This document shows, in pieces, positions 1 to 9,800 of a DNA stretch of 48,156 nucleotides (position 1 is its first letter; every line of letters starts with the position of its first letter). The stretch comes from Acidisphaera sp. S103 (GTDB lineage Bacteria; Pseudomonadota; Alphaproteobacteria; Acetobacterales; Acetobacteraceae), in assembly GCF_009765975.1 (NCBI RefSeq), contig NZ_LMUJ01000034.1, forward strand, positions 100,596 through 148,751. Direction: 5' to 3'. The position numbers and the translations under genes are program-made. Below the pieces are notes generated by a model. The model saw nothing but the letters and a program-made list of their open reading frames with translations. It had not been told where the DNA came from and ran no database searches.

Positions 1-1311
1 GAGGGGCAGGTCGACGTTGTGATCGCGACCATGGGATACACCACCGGGCGAGCGCCGCTGGTCCAATTCGTCAACCCGGATTACTACGAGTCAGACACGG
101 TCGTCATTGCCGACCGCGCCATGCCTATCAGCGGCTGGCACAACATTTCCGGCGAAACGGTCTGCGTCACGGTCGGCAACAACTCAAGCTGGGAACTGGC
201 GGAGCATGGCGCCCGCCTGATGCTGTACACCAGCCCACAACAGTTAGTCAGCGGCCTGGAACATGATGAATGTCAGATCGTCGCGCAGGACAGCAGCTTC
301 TTCGCGAGATCGCTCAGCGACCCTGACTTCGCCAAACGATACGCCGCCAAATTCGACTTCGCTCCCGTTCCGTGGGGTATGGCGGTCGCCCGCGGCGGTG
401 CGCACGACCTTCAACAGGCCCTGTCTCTCATCCTCCAGATCTTTCATCGCGACGGCGTGCTGATCGGCATGGCGCGGACACATCAGATCGCGACACGGTT
501 CCTGGAACAGCAGCAAGCCGCCTGGCAAGGCGTGTGTGCCACCGCATCCGGACTGAGCGACCCGGCCTGCAACCTGCCGCCCGCCACGTCCGATTTGCAG
601 CCGACCAGCTTCGCCCCCCAGGTGGCCGCCGTGGAGGCGTGGCTGAGCGCAAAACTATCGATCCGTGTCGCGCTGCCGATGCTGGAGACGGAGCATGCCT
701 GGTCTTTGTTCCGAGCCGGCATCGTCAACTCGCTGCTGCTGGTCGCTGGCACGATCGTCGCGACCTTGCTGGTGGCGCTCACCGTCGGCGCCCTGGCAAG
801 CGCTTCATCCCGCTTGCTGAGATGGCCGGCGCGTCTGGTGGTGATCGTCCTGCAGTCATCGCCACCGATCATGACACTCATCGTCGCCGCGGCTTTGCTG
901 CGCGGGTTCGCCGAATTCACGCCGCTGACGGTGATGATCGCGGCCATCGCGGTCCTTGGGCTGATCAACGGTGCAAACGCCGGCCAGGCCATCGCGGAGA
1001 CCGTCGCCGCGATCCGACTCGACTTCACCGCTCGGTCGGCCGATGATTCGCACCTGTTTTTCCGCGCAGTCTGCCTGTCGGCCAAACAAATCGAGGCGTT
1101 CCTGATCAATGCGGCGAAGGGCACGCCGGTTGCCAGCTTCATCGGCGCGCCAGAGCTGTTGAACCAGTTGACCGATATCGGTTCGTTCGCCAGCAGCCGA
1201 ACCAGTATCTACTGGGTGATGTTGGTGTTCTATATCCTGATTGTCGCAGTGGTGGTGCGGCTGTCCGCCTCGCTGCGGTGGTTCCTGCAACGCCGAGCCG
1301 GTCTGGCATGA
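1..1311 (+). CDS. Fused solute-binding/permease protein of a polar amino-acid-type ABC importer (5' partial)
   Basis: The reading frame is open from base 1, where the codons before the first GTG (19) already encode a typical binding-protein stretch (EGQVDVVIATMGYT), so the true start lies left of the window. About residues 1-205 of the visible part resemble the second half of a family 3 periplasmic solute-binding domain (FVNPDYYES, then VVIA). About residues 225-430 are an integral-membrane permease of the HisM/GlnP type with several hydrophobic helices and a late conserved segment (ASFIGAPELLNQL). Such fusions place binding protein and channel in one chain at the inner membrane. The cytoplasmic loop that normally carries the EAA...G contact to the ATPase is poorly conserved. 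The next gene overlaps it by 4 bp (ATGA), so the two are co-transcribed. The ligand is not predictable. No ATPase gene is visible, and it may lie upstream of the window. Confidence 0.8.
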   Translation, partial: EGQVDVVIATMGYTTGRAPLVQFVNPDYYESDTVVIADRAMPISGWHNISGETVCVTVGNNSSWELAEHGARLMLYTSPQQLVSGLEHDECQIVAQDSSFFARSLSDPDFAKRYAAKFDFAPVPWGMAVARGGAHDLQQALSLILQIFHRDGVLIGMARTHQIATRFLEQQQAAWQGVCATASGLSDPACNLPPATSDLQPTSFAPQVAAVEAWLSAKLSIRVALPMLETEHAWSLFRAGIVNSLLLVAGTIVATLLVALTVGALASASSRLLRWPARLVVIVLQSSPPIMTLIVAAALLRGFAEFTPLTVMIAAIAVLGLINGANAGQAIAETVAAIRLDFTARSADDSHLFFRAVCLSAKQIEAFLINAAKGTPVASFIGAPELLNQLTDIGSFASSRTSIYWVMLVFYILIVAVVVRLSASLRWFLQRRAGLA

Positions 1312-1982
1312 AGGCGCTGTTTGGCAACCTGCCACCGGATTTCCCGTGGCAGGTCCTGGGAGGTATCGCCGTCAATCTGCACATCGCGGTGCTGGCGCTG
1401 ATCGGCGGCTTCGTGCTGGGCATCCCGCTCGCGCTGGCGCAGGTCCGGCCAGGCCTGCCCGCCAGGTTCGCCGGCGCGCTGGTCGCCCTGATGCGGGCAT
1501 CCCCCACCTTCGTCGTGATGTTCTTCCTGCTGAACATCATCCCGTCGGAGATATCGGTCCTGTCGGTACGGATCCCTCTGTCCGGCGTGACGATCGTCGC
1601 GCTGTCGCTGCTGCCCTACTCCGCCTACTACATCGCAGAGAGCGGGCTGGACGCGTTGCATCAGTTGCGCCTGAACGCCCCGGCGACCGCCTTGCTGTTC
1701 CTGCCGAATGTCGGACGCGCCTTCTTCGTCCTGGTCATGGCCTCCGGCGCCGCGGCGGCGATCGGGGTGCGGGAGGCGATCGGCATCATCCTTCGCCAAG
1801 CCGACCGGACGCCCACCCGCCTGGGCCAGTTCGCGCTGTTCGCGTTCGGGATCGTGTTGTTCGGCGTCATCTTCCAGGCCGGTTTCGCCCTGCTGACCGC
1901 GCTGCGCCGGTGGCTGACTGGTCGGGCGACACAACGAATGCTGGCGGGGCCGGCGCCACCACCAGTCCAGCCCGGCACCTGA
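1308..1982 (+). CDS. ABC importer permease, polar amino-acid family
   Basis: A 224-residue integral-membrane permease. I chose the ATG at 1308 because it gives the 4-bp ATGA overlap with the stop of the preceding permease gene and begins MKALFGNLPPDFPWQVLGGI, the usual short N-terminus before the first helix. An in-frame GTG at 1278 would add ten residues inside the upstream gene and is less likely. About five hydrophobic segments are visible, with the family landmarks ALVALMRASPTFVVMFFLL (family usual: R-x-x-P) and SAYYIAESGLDAL. The EAA-loop consensus is degraded, as in the partner gene. With the upstream fusion protein it would form a heterodimeric channel. It converges on the exporter gene with only 17 bp between stops, and I saw no clear terminator hairpin there. 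A link to the biosynthetic operon is not shown by the sequence. Confidence 0.8.
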   Translation: MKALFGNLPPDFPWQVLGGIAVNLHIAVLALIGGFVLGIPLALAQVRPGLPARFAGALVALMRASPTFVVMFFLLNIIPSEISVLSVRIPLSGVTIVALSLLPYSAYYIAESGLDALHQLRLNAPATALLFLPNVGRAFFVLVMASGAAAAIGVREAIGIILRQADRTPTRLGQFALFAFGIVLFGVIFQAGFALLTALRRWLTGRATQRMLAGPAPPPVQPGT

Positions 1983-1999
1983 CGCGACCGGCGCTCGGT

Positions 2000-3637
2000 T
2001 CAGTCCACCGGAACGATAAGGCCCTCGGACAGCCGGATCTGACGGTCGGCGAGGTGGAACCACCGGTCGTCATGCGTCGCGGCGATAATGGTAATGCCGC
2101 GCGCCTTCAGCGACGGCAGCACCTCCTCGTAGAATTTACGGCGAAACACGGGGTCCTGGTCGGCCGCCCATTCGTCCAGTACCAGCAGGGGCTTGCCCTC
2201 CAGCACGGCGGCGATCAGCGCCAGCCGCTTGCGTTGACCAGTCGACAACTGCACCGTGGTGAACGCGCCGTCACGGATCGCTGCCTTGTCGGCGATTGCC
2301 ATCTCCCGCAACAGCGCATCCGCTTCATCCGGCTCCATCGTGTCGGTCAGTCCGTAAAGTTTGCGGAACAGGAAGTAGTCGGAGAAGACCGCGGCGATGC
2401 GATCGCGCACATCCTGCAGATTCGCCTCATCCACTGGCCGGGAGTCCACCAGGATTTCTCCGCCCTGCGCCGGATACAGGCCGGTCAGGATGCGCAGGAA
2501 GGTCGACTTGCCCGCACCGTTGCCGCCGGTGATGAACACCGTTTCACCGGCGTTCACCCGGAAATCCAACGGCCCCAGCACGAATCCGCTGCCACGTTCA
2601 TTGCGCGGGTAGCGGAAGGTGACGCCACGTAGTTCAAGCGAACGGAAATCCTTGCGTTCGGGAAGCGGCGCCGGGTCGTTCGCCAGCAGCGAGCTCTCGG
2701 CCTTGATTTGGGCCTGCAGGGTCGCTTCAAGGTCGTAGATGGCCCGCGCTGCCGCTTCCGCGCTGGACAACGCCGGGATAGCGCCGATAATCATACTGAC
2801 AGGTCCTAGCACGAACAGCACCGCCATCGTGGCCTGCCCCAGGGTCTTGGCCGAGATCGTGCCAAGCGCCGGCAGCAGGAAAACCATGGAACCGATCAAC
2901 AGGAAGAACAGTACCTGGCCGACGACGAAGCTGCGGTTCATCCCCGCCTGAGCCTCCGCTCGTATCGCCCGCGATTCGTCGGCAAGCCCGAACAGTTCTT
3001 CGTACAGCGCGTCCGCCCGCCGGCGGCTCAGCTTCACCTCCTTGAAGCCGTGCAGCAGCGCAGCACTGGTATCCTGGAACTCGCCGTCCTTCACCGTCGC
3101 GCGGATCAGCAGATCCTGCGAAATCCCCCATTGCCGCAGGATCATGTATGCCGCGACCGCCACCGATATGACCCACAATGCAAAGGCGGCACCCGAGACA
3201 TAGGCGATGTAGGCTGCGGTGATCACCGCCACCAGCGCAGACTGCAAGCCGGTGGTGAGTTGCGCCATCGCCGCCGACAGGCGCTGCGCCTCCCCCGTCA
3301 TCGCGCCCAGGATTCGCGCCTCGCCAGTGGCCTCGATACTCAGCAGTTCACAGCGTCGGACCAGATCCAGTACTTCCAAGCGCGCTCGGTATACTGTCGC
3401 CTCGACCTCGACCGCCACCATGCCGAAGGCGTGGCTTTGCGCGACGAAATACACCGAGACCGCGAGCAGAAAGATGAAAAACAGATAGAAGCTCCAGACG
3501 GTGCCATAGGCGGTCTGGGATGCGAAATTGACGATCACCAGCACGCCGGCATTCATCACCCCGGCGAGCAGCGATACGATCAGGAATTGAGCAGCGGCGG
3601 CCGAACTCGACGGCTTGATAAAGCGGAAAAGCTTCAT
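2000..3637 (-). CDS. Cyclic-peptide-type ABC exporter (PvdE/SyrD family), fused membrane and ATPase domains
   Basis: A 545-residue half-transporter. The N-terminal 300 residues hold about six membrane helices (for example around residues 15-38, 50-68, 130-168, 238-258 and 272-290). The C-terminal ATPase has Walker A GGNGAGKST (371-379), signature LSTGQ (464-468), Walker B LLVLDE (484-489) and the H-loop histidine at 522. Length and the paired motifs LSTGQRKRL and LDEWAADQDP match the cyclic-peptide transporter family that includes PvdE (pyoverdine) and SyrD (syringomycin). It is the last gene of the operon, and its ATG overlaps the stop of the 61-residue membrane protein by 4 bp, implying translational coupling. 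The likely role is moving the finished peptide across the inner membrane as a homodimer. The family assignment is strong; the substrate is inferred from context. Confidence 0.93.
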   Translation of the reverse strand: MKLFRFIKPSSSAAAAQFLIVSLLAGVMNAGVLVIVNFASQTAYGTVWSFYLFFIFLLAVSVYFVAQSHAFGMVAVEVEATVYRARLEVLDLVRRCELLSIEATGEARILGAMTGEAQRLSAAMAQLTTGLQSALVAVITAAYIAYVSGAAFALWVISVAVAAYMILRQWGISQDLLIRATVKDGEFQDTSAALLHGFKEVKLSRRRADALYEELFGLADESRAIRAEAQAGMNRSFVVGQVLFFLLIGSMVFLLPALGTISAKTLGQATMAVLFVLGPVSMIIGAIPALSSAEAAARAIYDLEATLQAQIKAESSLLANDPAPLPERKDFRSLELRGVTFRYPRNERGSGFVLGPLDFRVNAGETVFITGGNGAGKSTFLRILTGLYPAQGGEILVDSRPVDEANLQDVRDRIAAVFSDYFLFRKLYGLTDTMEPDEADALLREMAIADKAAIRDGAFTTVQLSTGQRKRLALIAAVLEGKPLLVLDEWAADQDPVFRRKFYEEVLPSLKARGITIIAATHDDRWFHLADRQIRLSEGLIVPVD

Positions 3638-3819
3638 CCGCGGGCCACGCGCTCATCCTTCCGTTCGAGGCGCGCGACCATCACATAGATCGCCGGGAAG
3701 ATCGGGGTGATGAAGATCGAGACCAGAAAGATCAAGACGGGTCCGACGCGGGTGTCCCGCCCGATAAAGGCGAGCGCCGCGGCAACCGCGACATAAAGGC
3801 CCAGCAGCAGGGGAAGCAT
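3634..3819 (-). CDS. Small two-helix membrane protein between the NRPS and exporter genes
   Basis: Encodes 61 residues. Two hydrophobic stretches are evident, about residues 2-19 (LPLLLGLYVAVAAALAFI) and 27-49 (VLIFLVSIFITPIFPAIYVM), joined by a short charged turn (GRDTR) and followed by a basic/acidic tail (ARLERKDERVARG). I do not recognise a named family. It starts 17 bp after the terminal NRPS stop behind a good ribosome-binding site (GGAAGG at 3829-3834, spacer 9 nt), and its TGA overlaps the exporter ATG by 4 bp. That spacing argues for a real, co-translated gene. An accessory subunit or stabiliser of the exporter is the simplest guess; it is too small to be an MbtH-like protein and lacks that family's sequence. 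Confidence 0.75.
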   Translation of the reverse strand: MLPLLLGLYVAVAAALAFIGRDTRVGPVLIFLVSIFITPIFPAIYVMVARLERKDERVARG

Positions 3820-3828
3820 GTTCGTTTA

Positions 3829-3834
3829 CCTTCC
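3829..3834 (-). promoter_or_regulatory. Ribosome-binding site of the 61-residue membrane protein
   Basis: Read on the minus strand, GGAAGG ends 9 nt before the ATG at 3819, inside the 17-bp gap after the NRPS stop codon. It supports this ATG as the start and the small ORF as a translated gene. Confidence 0.6.
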
Positions 3835-3836
3835 GT

Positions 3837-6800
3837 TCAGGTTTGGATCAGGCCAGCGGGCGAAACCGGCCCACGCGGTGTACCATCATCCGCCGAATCT
3901 CCCGCCAGGATGCGCAGGATGATCCGGGTATTTCTGTCGAGCGATTCGCCCTCGGTCATGTGGGAGTGGTCACCTGTGCCCTGATGGATGGCGAACCTGC
4001 CATTGGTGTGATCGGCCCATCCGTTCCATTCCGCCGGCGTCGCCCAATCCTGCGCCGACCGCAACAGGTGAATGTCGGCATCAATACGTCCGTCATCGAT
4101 CAGGCCATTCAGATAGCGGATGAACGCCTCCATCTTCCGCAGCATCAGCGCCCGCAGGTCCGGCTGCAACATGTAGGCGCCATAATCGGCGTCGTTCGCC
4201 AAGCGGTCGCGGAAATAGCCCAGGTTGTTATCCATCATCGCTTGAATTGCCGCATCATCCTGCTCGATCGCATGCAGTTTCATCGGTGCATCCAGCAGGA
4301 TGACCCGAGCGACCTGCGTGCCGGCGTCTTCGAGCCCTTTGGCAACCGCGAACGCCAGGTTGCCGCCGCCGGAATAGCCAAGCATGGTCAACGGCCGTCC
4401 CCCCGCATGTGCCCTGATCGCTCGGACATAGCGCGTGATCCGGTCGTCACCCTCGATAAAGTCGAACGCATGGAAGGCGACATTGGTCAGCTGTTCCCCG
4501 ACATTGCGAAATGCTGCGCCGTAGCCGAACAGCGGCGGCATGGCGAAGACAGCGTGCGGCCGGTCCGGATGCAGGCGCAGCGGCACATCATCCGCCACCC
4601 GGCCGATATACGGCCTGACAGCGGGTGGCATCGCGGATCCCGCGGCCGGCAGCCGGCATAATTCGTCGACGATCGTGCCGATCACCTGTTCCCCTACCGC
4701 CGCGTCCAACACCGCCGTGCCATGCGACAAAATTAAATTCAGCGTGTCGTCCTCGATACTAGCCAGCAGGTCGATTGCGAATGGGGCGAGCGAACCCGGA
4801 TCGACAGGATCGCCGAGGCTGGCCAGTCCCGGTTCGAACAGATCACTGCCCGCCGGCGCGGCGATGCGGCCGAGGTAGTTGAAGCCGATACCGCCAGGCA
4901 GGCGCTGCAATTCCGGCGCCGGCGTCAGTTCGGCGAGCATGCCAAACCCGGCGCCTCGATTGGGCACCGCCTCCAAGGCCCGCCGAACCGCCGCCACCGC
5001 CGCGTCACCGGTAAGCCCCGCCAAGTCCAGCCGCACCGGATAGAGGCTGGTAAACCAACCGACCGTGCGGCTGACGTCGAGGCCCTCGACGATGTTCTCC
5101 CGCCCATGCGCCTCCAGTGTGACGACGGCCGGCCCGGAGACCACCTTGTGCCGCCGCAGGGCGCGCGCGAACGCCGCCAGCAACACCGGCTCCAGATTGC
5201 GTTGCCCTGCCATTAATGAACTTTCGACTATCCGCCTCGTATGGCTGACTCGATCGCGCACGATGCCGGACGGCAGATCGTCCGCTATCCGGCATACCGC
5301 CGCCCATCCGGCACGCTCCGCCGCCAACGCCGGAGACAGTGCCGCCCGCGCCTGGTGTTCAGCCCAATCCCGGAAGGCGTGAGTCTTCGGCGGCAACTGC
5401 AGCACCCGTCCCTGACGGCCGGCATCCAGCGCCACCGCCAGGTCATCCAACACTATCCGCCAACTGACCGCATCGACCGCCAGATGGTGGATCACCAACA
5501 GCACGGCATCTTGCCGAGGCAGCCGGCACAGCACCGCGGCCACCACCCGTCCGGCCGCCAGGTCCAGGCCGCGCTGCACAACCTCCGCATGCCGGCTCAT
5601 CTCTGCATCCGCATCCGCCGTATCGCGCAGATCGATCAGCGAGGCGATCGGACCGCCCGGCACATCGCCGAAATGCTGCCGCCAGCCACCGTCGCGCGCG
5701 GCAATGCTGATCCGCAGCGCGTCGTGATGGCGCACCACCACCCGCATCGCGGTTTCCAGCCCGTCCACGTCCAGCCGACCACGGACCCGCAGCAGCACGG
5801 ACTGGTTGAAGTGGTTGCGGTTGCCGCGATACGTCCGGAAGAACCAGGCCTGCGCGGCGGTCAGCGGCGCCGGCCCGACAATCAGTCCCTGTTCGGCGCC
5901 GATTTCGCCCGCCTGCATCTCCGCCGCCAGCCCGGCGACCGTGGGATGCCGGTAAACCTCGGCAATCGCGATACGCCGCTGCCGCCGGCCAAGCTCTGCC
6001 GTCACCTGCAGCAGCCGGATGGAATCCCCACCCAGCTCAAAGAAATTCTGATGGATGCCGACCCGCTCGACCCCCAGTACCTGGGCGAACACCTCCGCCA
6101 GTAAGGCTTCGTCGTCGGTCCGTGGCGGCGCATGATCGACCGCGTCGGCCACAGCCGGCATCGGCAAAGCGGCCTGGTCGATCTTGCCGTTGACTGTGCG
6201 CGGGAACGCATCCAGCCAGACGATATGTGCCGGCACCTGCGCCGACGGCAGCGTCTCAGCCAGCCGGCCTCGTATCGCCTCGCTTGACGGCGGCTCGATG
6301 CCGTCCCGCCGAACCAGCCAGGCCACCAGATGCCGATCGGTAGCGTCCTGCCCGCAAGCCAGCACCAGCGCCTGAGCCACCGACGGCAACGCCTCCAAGG
6401 CGCGCTCAACACCAGCCGGCTCCACGCGCTGGCCACGGATCTTCACCTGCCGATCGATCCGTCCGCCATACGACAGCAGCCCATCCGGCCGCCACACGCC
6501 CCGGTCGCCCGTGCGATACAGCCGCGTCCCGAGGCCATCGACGAAGCTCAGCCCGGTCAGGTCCGGATTGCCCAGATAGCCGAACGCCAGCCCCATGCCG
6601 GCGACGCAGATCTCACCCGCCACGCCCACCGGCACCGGCTGCAGATCGGCGTCCAGCACATGGATACTGGTGTTCGTCAACGGCCGCCCAACCGGCAGAT
6701 CGTCATCCGCCGGCCCATCCGCCGGCACCTCCCAGATCGTCGCGCACACCGACGTCTCCGTCGGGCCGTAGGCGTTGAAGTAGCGCAGCCGGCTCGCGTA

Positions 6801-9800
6801 ATGCCGCAGGTCGGCGGCCACCGGCGCCTCCCCCGCGGTAATCAGCACCCGCAAGGTCCCCAGATCCGGCCGGCCCAGCGCCGACAAATAGGCTGGCGGC
6901 AGTGTCGCCACCGTAACGCCATAGCGGTGCAGATAGTCCGGAAACACACGAGCATCCGCGACCGTCCCGGCATCGGCGGGAACGACGGCGGCCCCACACA
7001 GCAGCGCCATAAACACCTCGGACAGCGACGCATCGAACGCCGGCGACGCAAACGCCACGACCCGATCCTCCGGCCCGACGCCAAACGTCTCGATCTGCCG
7101 GGTAATCATGTTGACGAAGCCGCGATGCCCCAGCACCACGCCCTTCGGCTCACCCGTCGACCCCGAGGTGAAGATCAGATACGCGGTGTCATCCGGCAGC
7201 GACGCCCCCACATCGTCCGGCTGCTCCGCCGAGACAAACAGAGACAGCCCATCCTGCTCCGCCAGCTTCGTCATGCCAGGAGGCGCCATCTCCGCCAGCG
7301 CCAGCCGGCAATGGCTGCGCCGCAGCATCGAGGTGACCCGGCCCGGCGGATGCTGCCGGTCCGCCGGCATATAGACACCCCCTGCCTTCAACGTGCCCAG
7401 CAGCGCAGCCAGCCAAGATTCCGTCCGGTCGAGCATCACCAGGACCGCCTCTCCGCTTCGCAACCGCCCCGCCCCGATCAGCAACGCCGCCACACGTTTG
7501 GCCATGCGATCAAGCTGCCGATAACTCAGGACGCCGCTCGGCGAGACAACCGCCGCCCGATCCGGCACTGCCGCGACTTGCGCGGCAAACAAATCCTGGA
7601 TGCGGCCGTCGGGCACCGGCAACACGCCACCATCGGCAAACCGAGCCAGCAGCGCCCGCTCCTCCGCCGGCAACATCTCCAACTGCCCGACCGGAGAAGC
7701 CCGATCCCGAGTAACGCTCTCAGCCAGCGCCCGCACATGCCCCAGCATCCGCCGGATACGCGCCTCGGCGAACAGATCAGTGCGATACTCAATCGCGACC
7801 CCCAACCCCTCGGCATCGCGGCGGAAGTGGAATGTCAGGTCCAGCTTGCTGATCCCGCTTTCCAGCGGCAGCGGCGAAATGCGCAGCCCCGGAACCGACG
7901 GCGCTGCCTCAACCGCCGTCTCCAGCACCAGCATGACGTCGAACAGCGGATTGCGTGACAAATCGCCGCCCGCCCCCAGCGCCCGCACGATCGAGTCAAA
8001 ACCACACCGCCGATGGGCCACCGCCTGATCCAGCGTGTCACGCACCCGCCGGACCAAGTCGACGAACGGCTCGTCCGAACGCACTATGTCCCGCAACGCC
8101 AGTGTATCGACGTAGAATCCGATCTGCCCGTCCAGCGCCGCGCTGTCCCGCCCAGTGACCACGGTGCCGAGGAGGATGTCGTCCTGCCCGCTCCACCGAC
8201 GCAGCAGCAGTTTCGATAGCGCCAGCAGCATCACATACAGGCTGACACCCTCGCCCCGAGCCAGCGCTTCCAGCCCCTCGGCAACGGCAGCGGGCAAGCG
8301 GGCGTCCAGCGTTCGCCCCTGCCAGCCCCGCAACGCCGGCCGCGGATAATCGGTCGGCAATTCCAGGACAGGACGTTCGCCACCCAGCTTCGTCAGCCAG
8401 TAATCGCGGCTGACCGCCTGCCGAGGATCGTCTGCCCGCCGCTCCTCCCACACCGCGAAATCACGCGCCTGACGGGTCAGCGGAGGCAACGCCAACTCAC
8501 CATCGCGATACAACGTCACAAGCTCACGCATCAGCACATCCAGTGAGGCCGCGTCGCCGATGATGTGATGCAGTGCCACCAACAGCACATGCCGGTCGTC
8601 CGCGACCTTCCACAGCCGAACCCGCAGCAGCGGCCCGACCGCCAGATCGAACGGAGCCGCCGCCGCTTCCTGGCAGGCAGTCGCCACGTCCTCGCCGGCC
8701 GAAAGCGGCGCCACCACAACACGCCACGGCCGGACCGGCAGCACACACTGGCGAGGCTCACCATCGACTACCGGAAAAACGGTGCGCAAACTCTCGTGCC
8801 GCTGGACCAACGACTCCAGCGCCGCCTCCAACGCCGGCAAATCGAGCGCACCATCCAGCCGGAATCCCGCCGCCAACCCATAGGCGGCGTTGCCGTCACC
8901 CTGCGCCAGCAGCCACAACCGAAGCTGCGCCGCGGTCAGCGGATAGTCGTCCTGCTCCGGCGCATGCGGCACAACGCCGTCAGCCTCCACGGGCTCAGGC
9001 GTCGCCAGCAACAACGCCTGCTGCGCGATCGTCGGCGCCGCGAACAGCGCCGACAACGGCAGGTCCACACCCAGCCGGTCGCGCACCGCCGTCACCACTC
9101 GCACCGCTTTCAGGCTGTGCCCGCCCAACGCAAAGAAATCGTCCGAACGGCCGACGGCACCGCAACCCAGCACGTCACCCCAGATCGCCGCCAACGCCTG
9201 CTCCACCGGTCCAACGGGCGGTTCCGCCGTAACCTCGCCCGACGGCGCCGGAGCCGGCAGGGCAGCCCGGTCGATCTTCCCACTGACCGTCACCGGCAAC
9301 GCCGCGACCGGAATCAAATGCGACGGCACCATGTAAGGCGGCAGCGCCACCGCCAGTGCGGTGCGCAACGACCCAACGTCTGCCTCTCCCTCGGCCACGA
9401 ACCAGCAGGCCAGCGCATCCTCAACCGGCAACACCACGGCGGCCCGCACACCGGGCTGGCGCAGCACGTGATGCTCGACCTCCGCCAGTTCGATGCGATA
9501 GCCGCGGATCTTCACCTGGTTGTCACGCCGGCCCAGGAACTGGATGGCACCATCGACGCGACGCCAGGCCAAATCACCGGTCCGATAAACACGCTCCTCC
9601 GGCTGGCCGGGCAACGTCACAAACCGTTCCGCCGTCAATTCCGACTGGCCGAGATACCCATCCGCCAGGCCGCTGCCCGCCAGGCAGATTTCCCCCGCCA
9701 CGCCGAACGGCACCGGCCGCAGACGCTCATCCAGCAGATGCACCCGAGTATTGGCTATCGGCCGGCCAATCGGCACCGCCGCCTCGGCCACTCCGGGAAT

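Noticed and set aside
1278-1307. GTG at 1278 as start of the second permease
   Set aside because: It would overlap the upstream gene by 34 bp and add ten residues unlike a permease N-terminus; the ATG at 1308 gives a standard ATGA overlap.
19-1311. GTG at 19 as the true start of the first transporter gene
   Set aside because: The frame continues to base 1 with sequence typical of the interior of a solute-binding protein, so the gene is truncated by the window edge.
1983-1999. Bidirectional terminator between the convergent genes
   Set aside because: The gap is 17 bp and I see no convincing stem-loop with a T-run; a terminator may lie inside either gene end, but I cannot support it.
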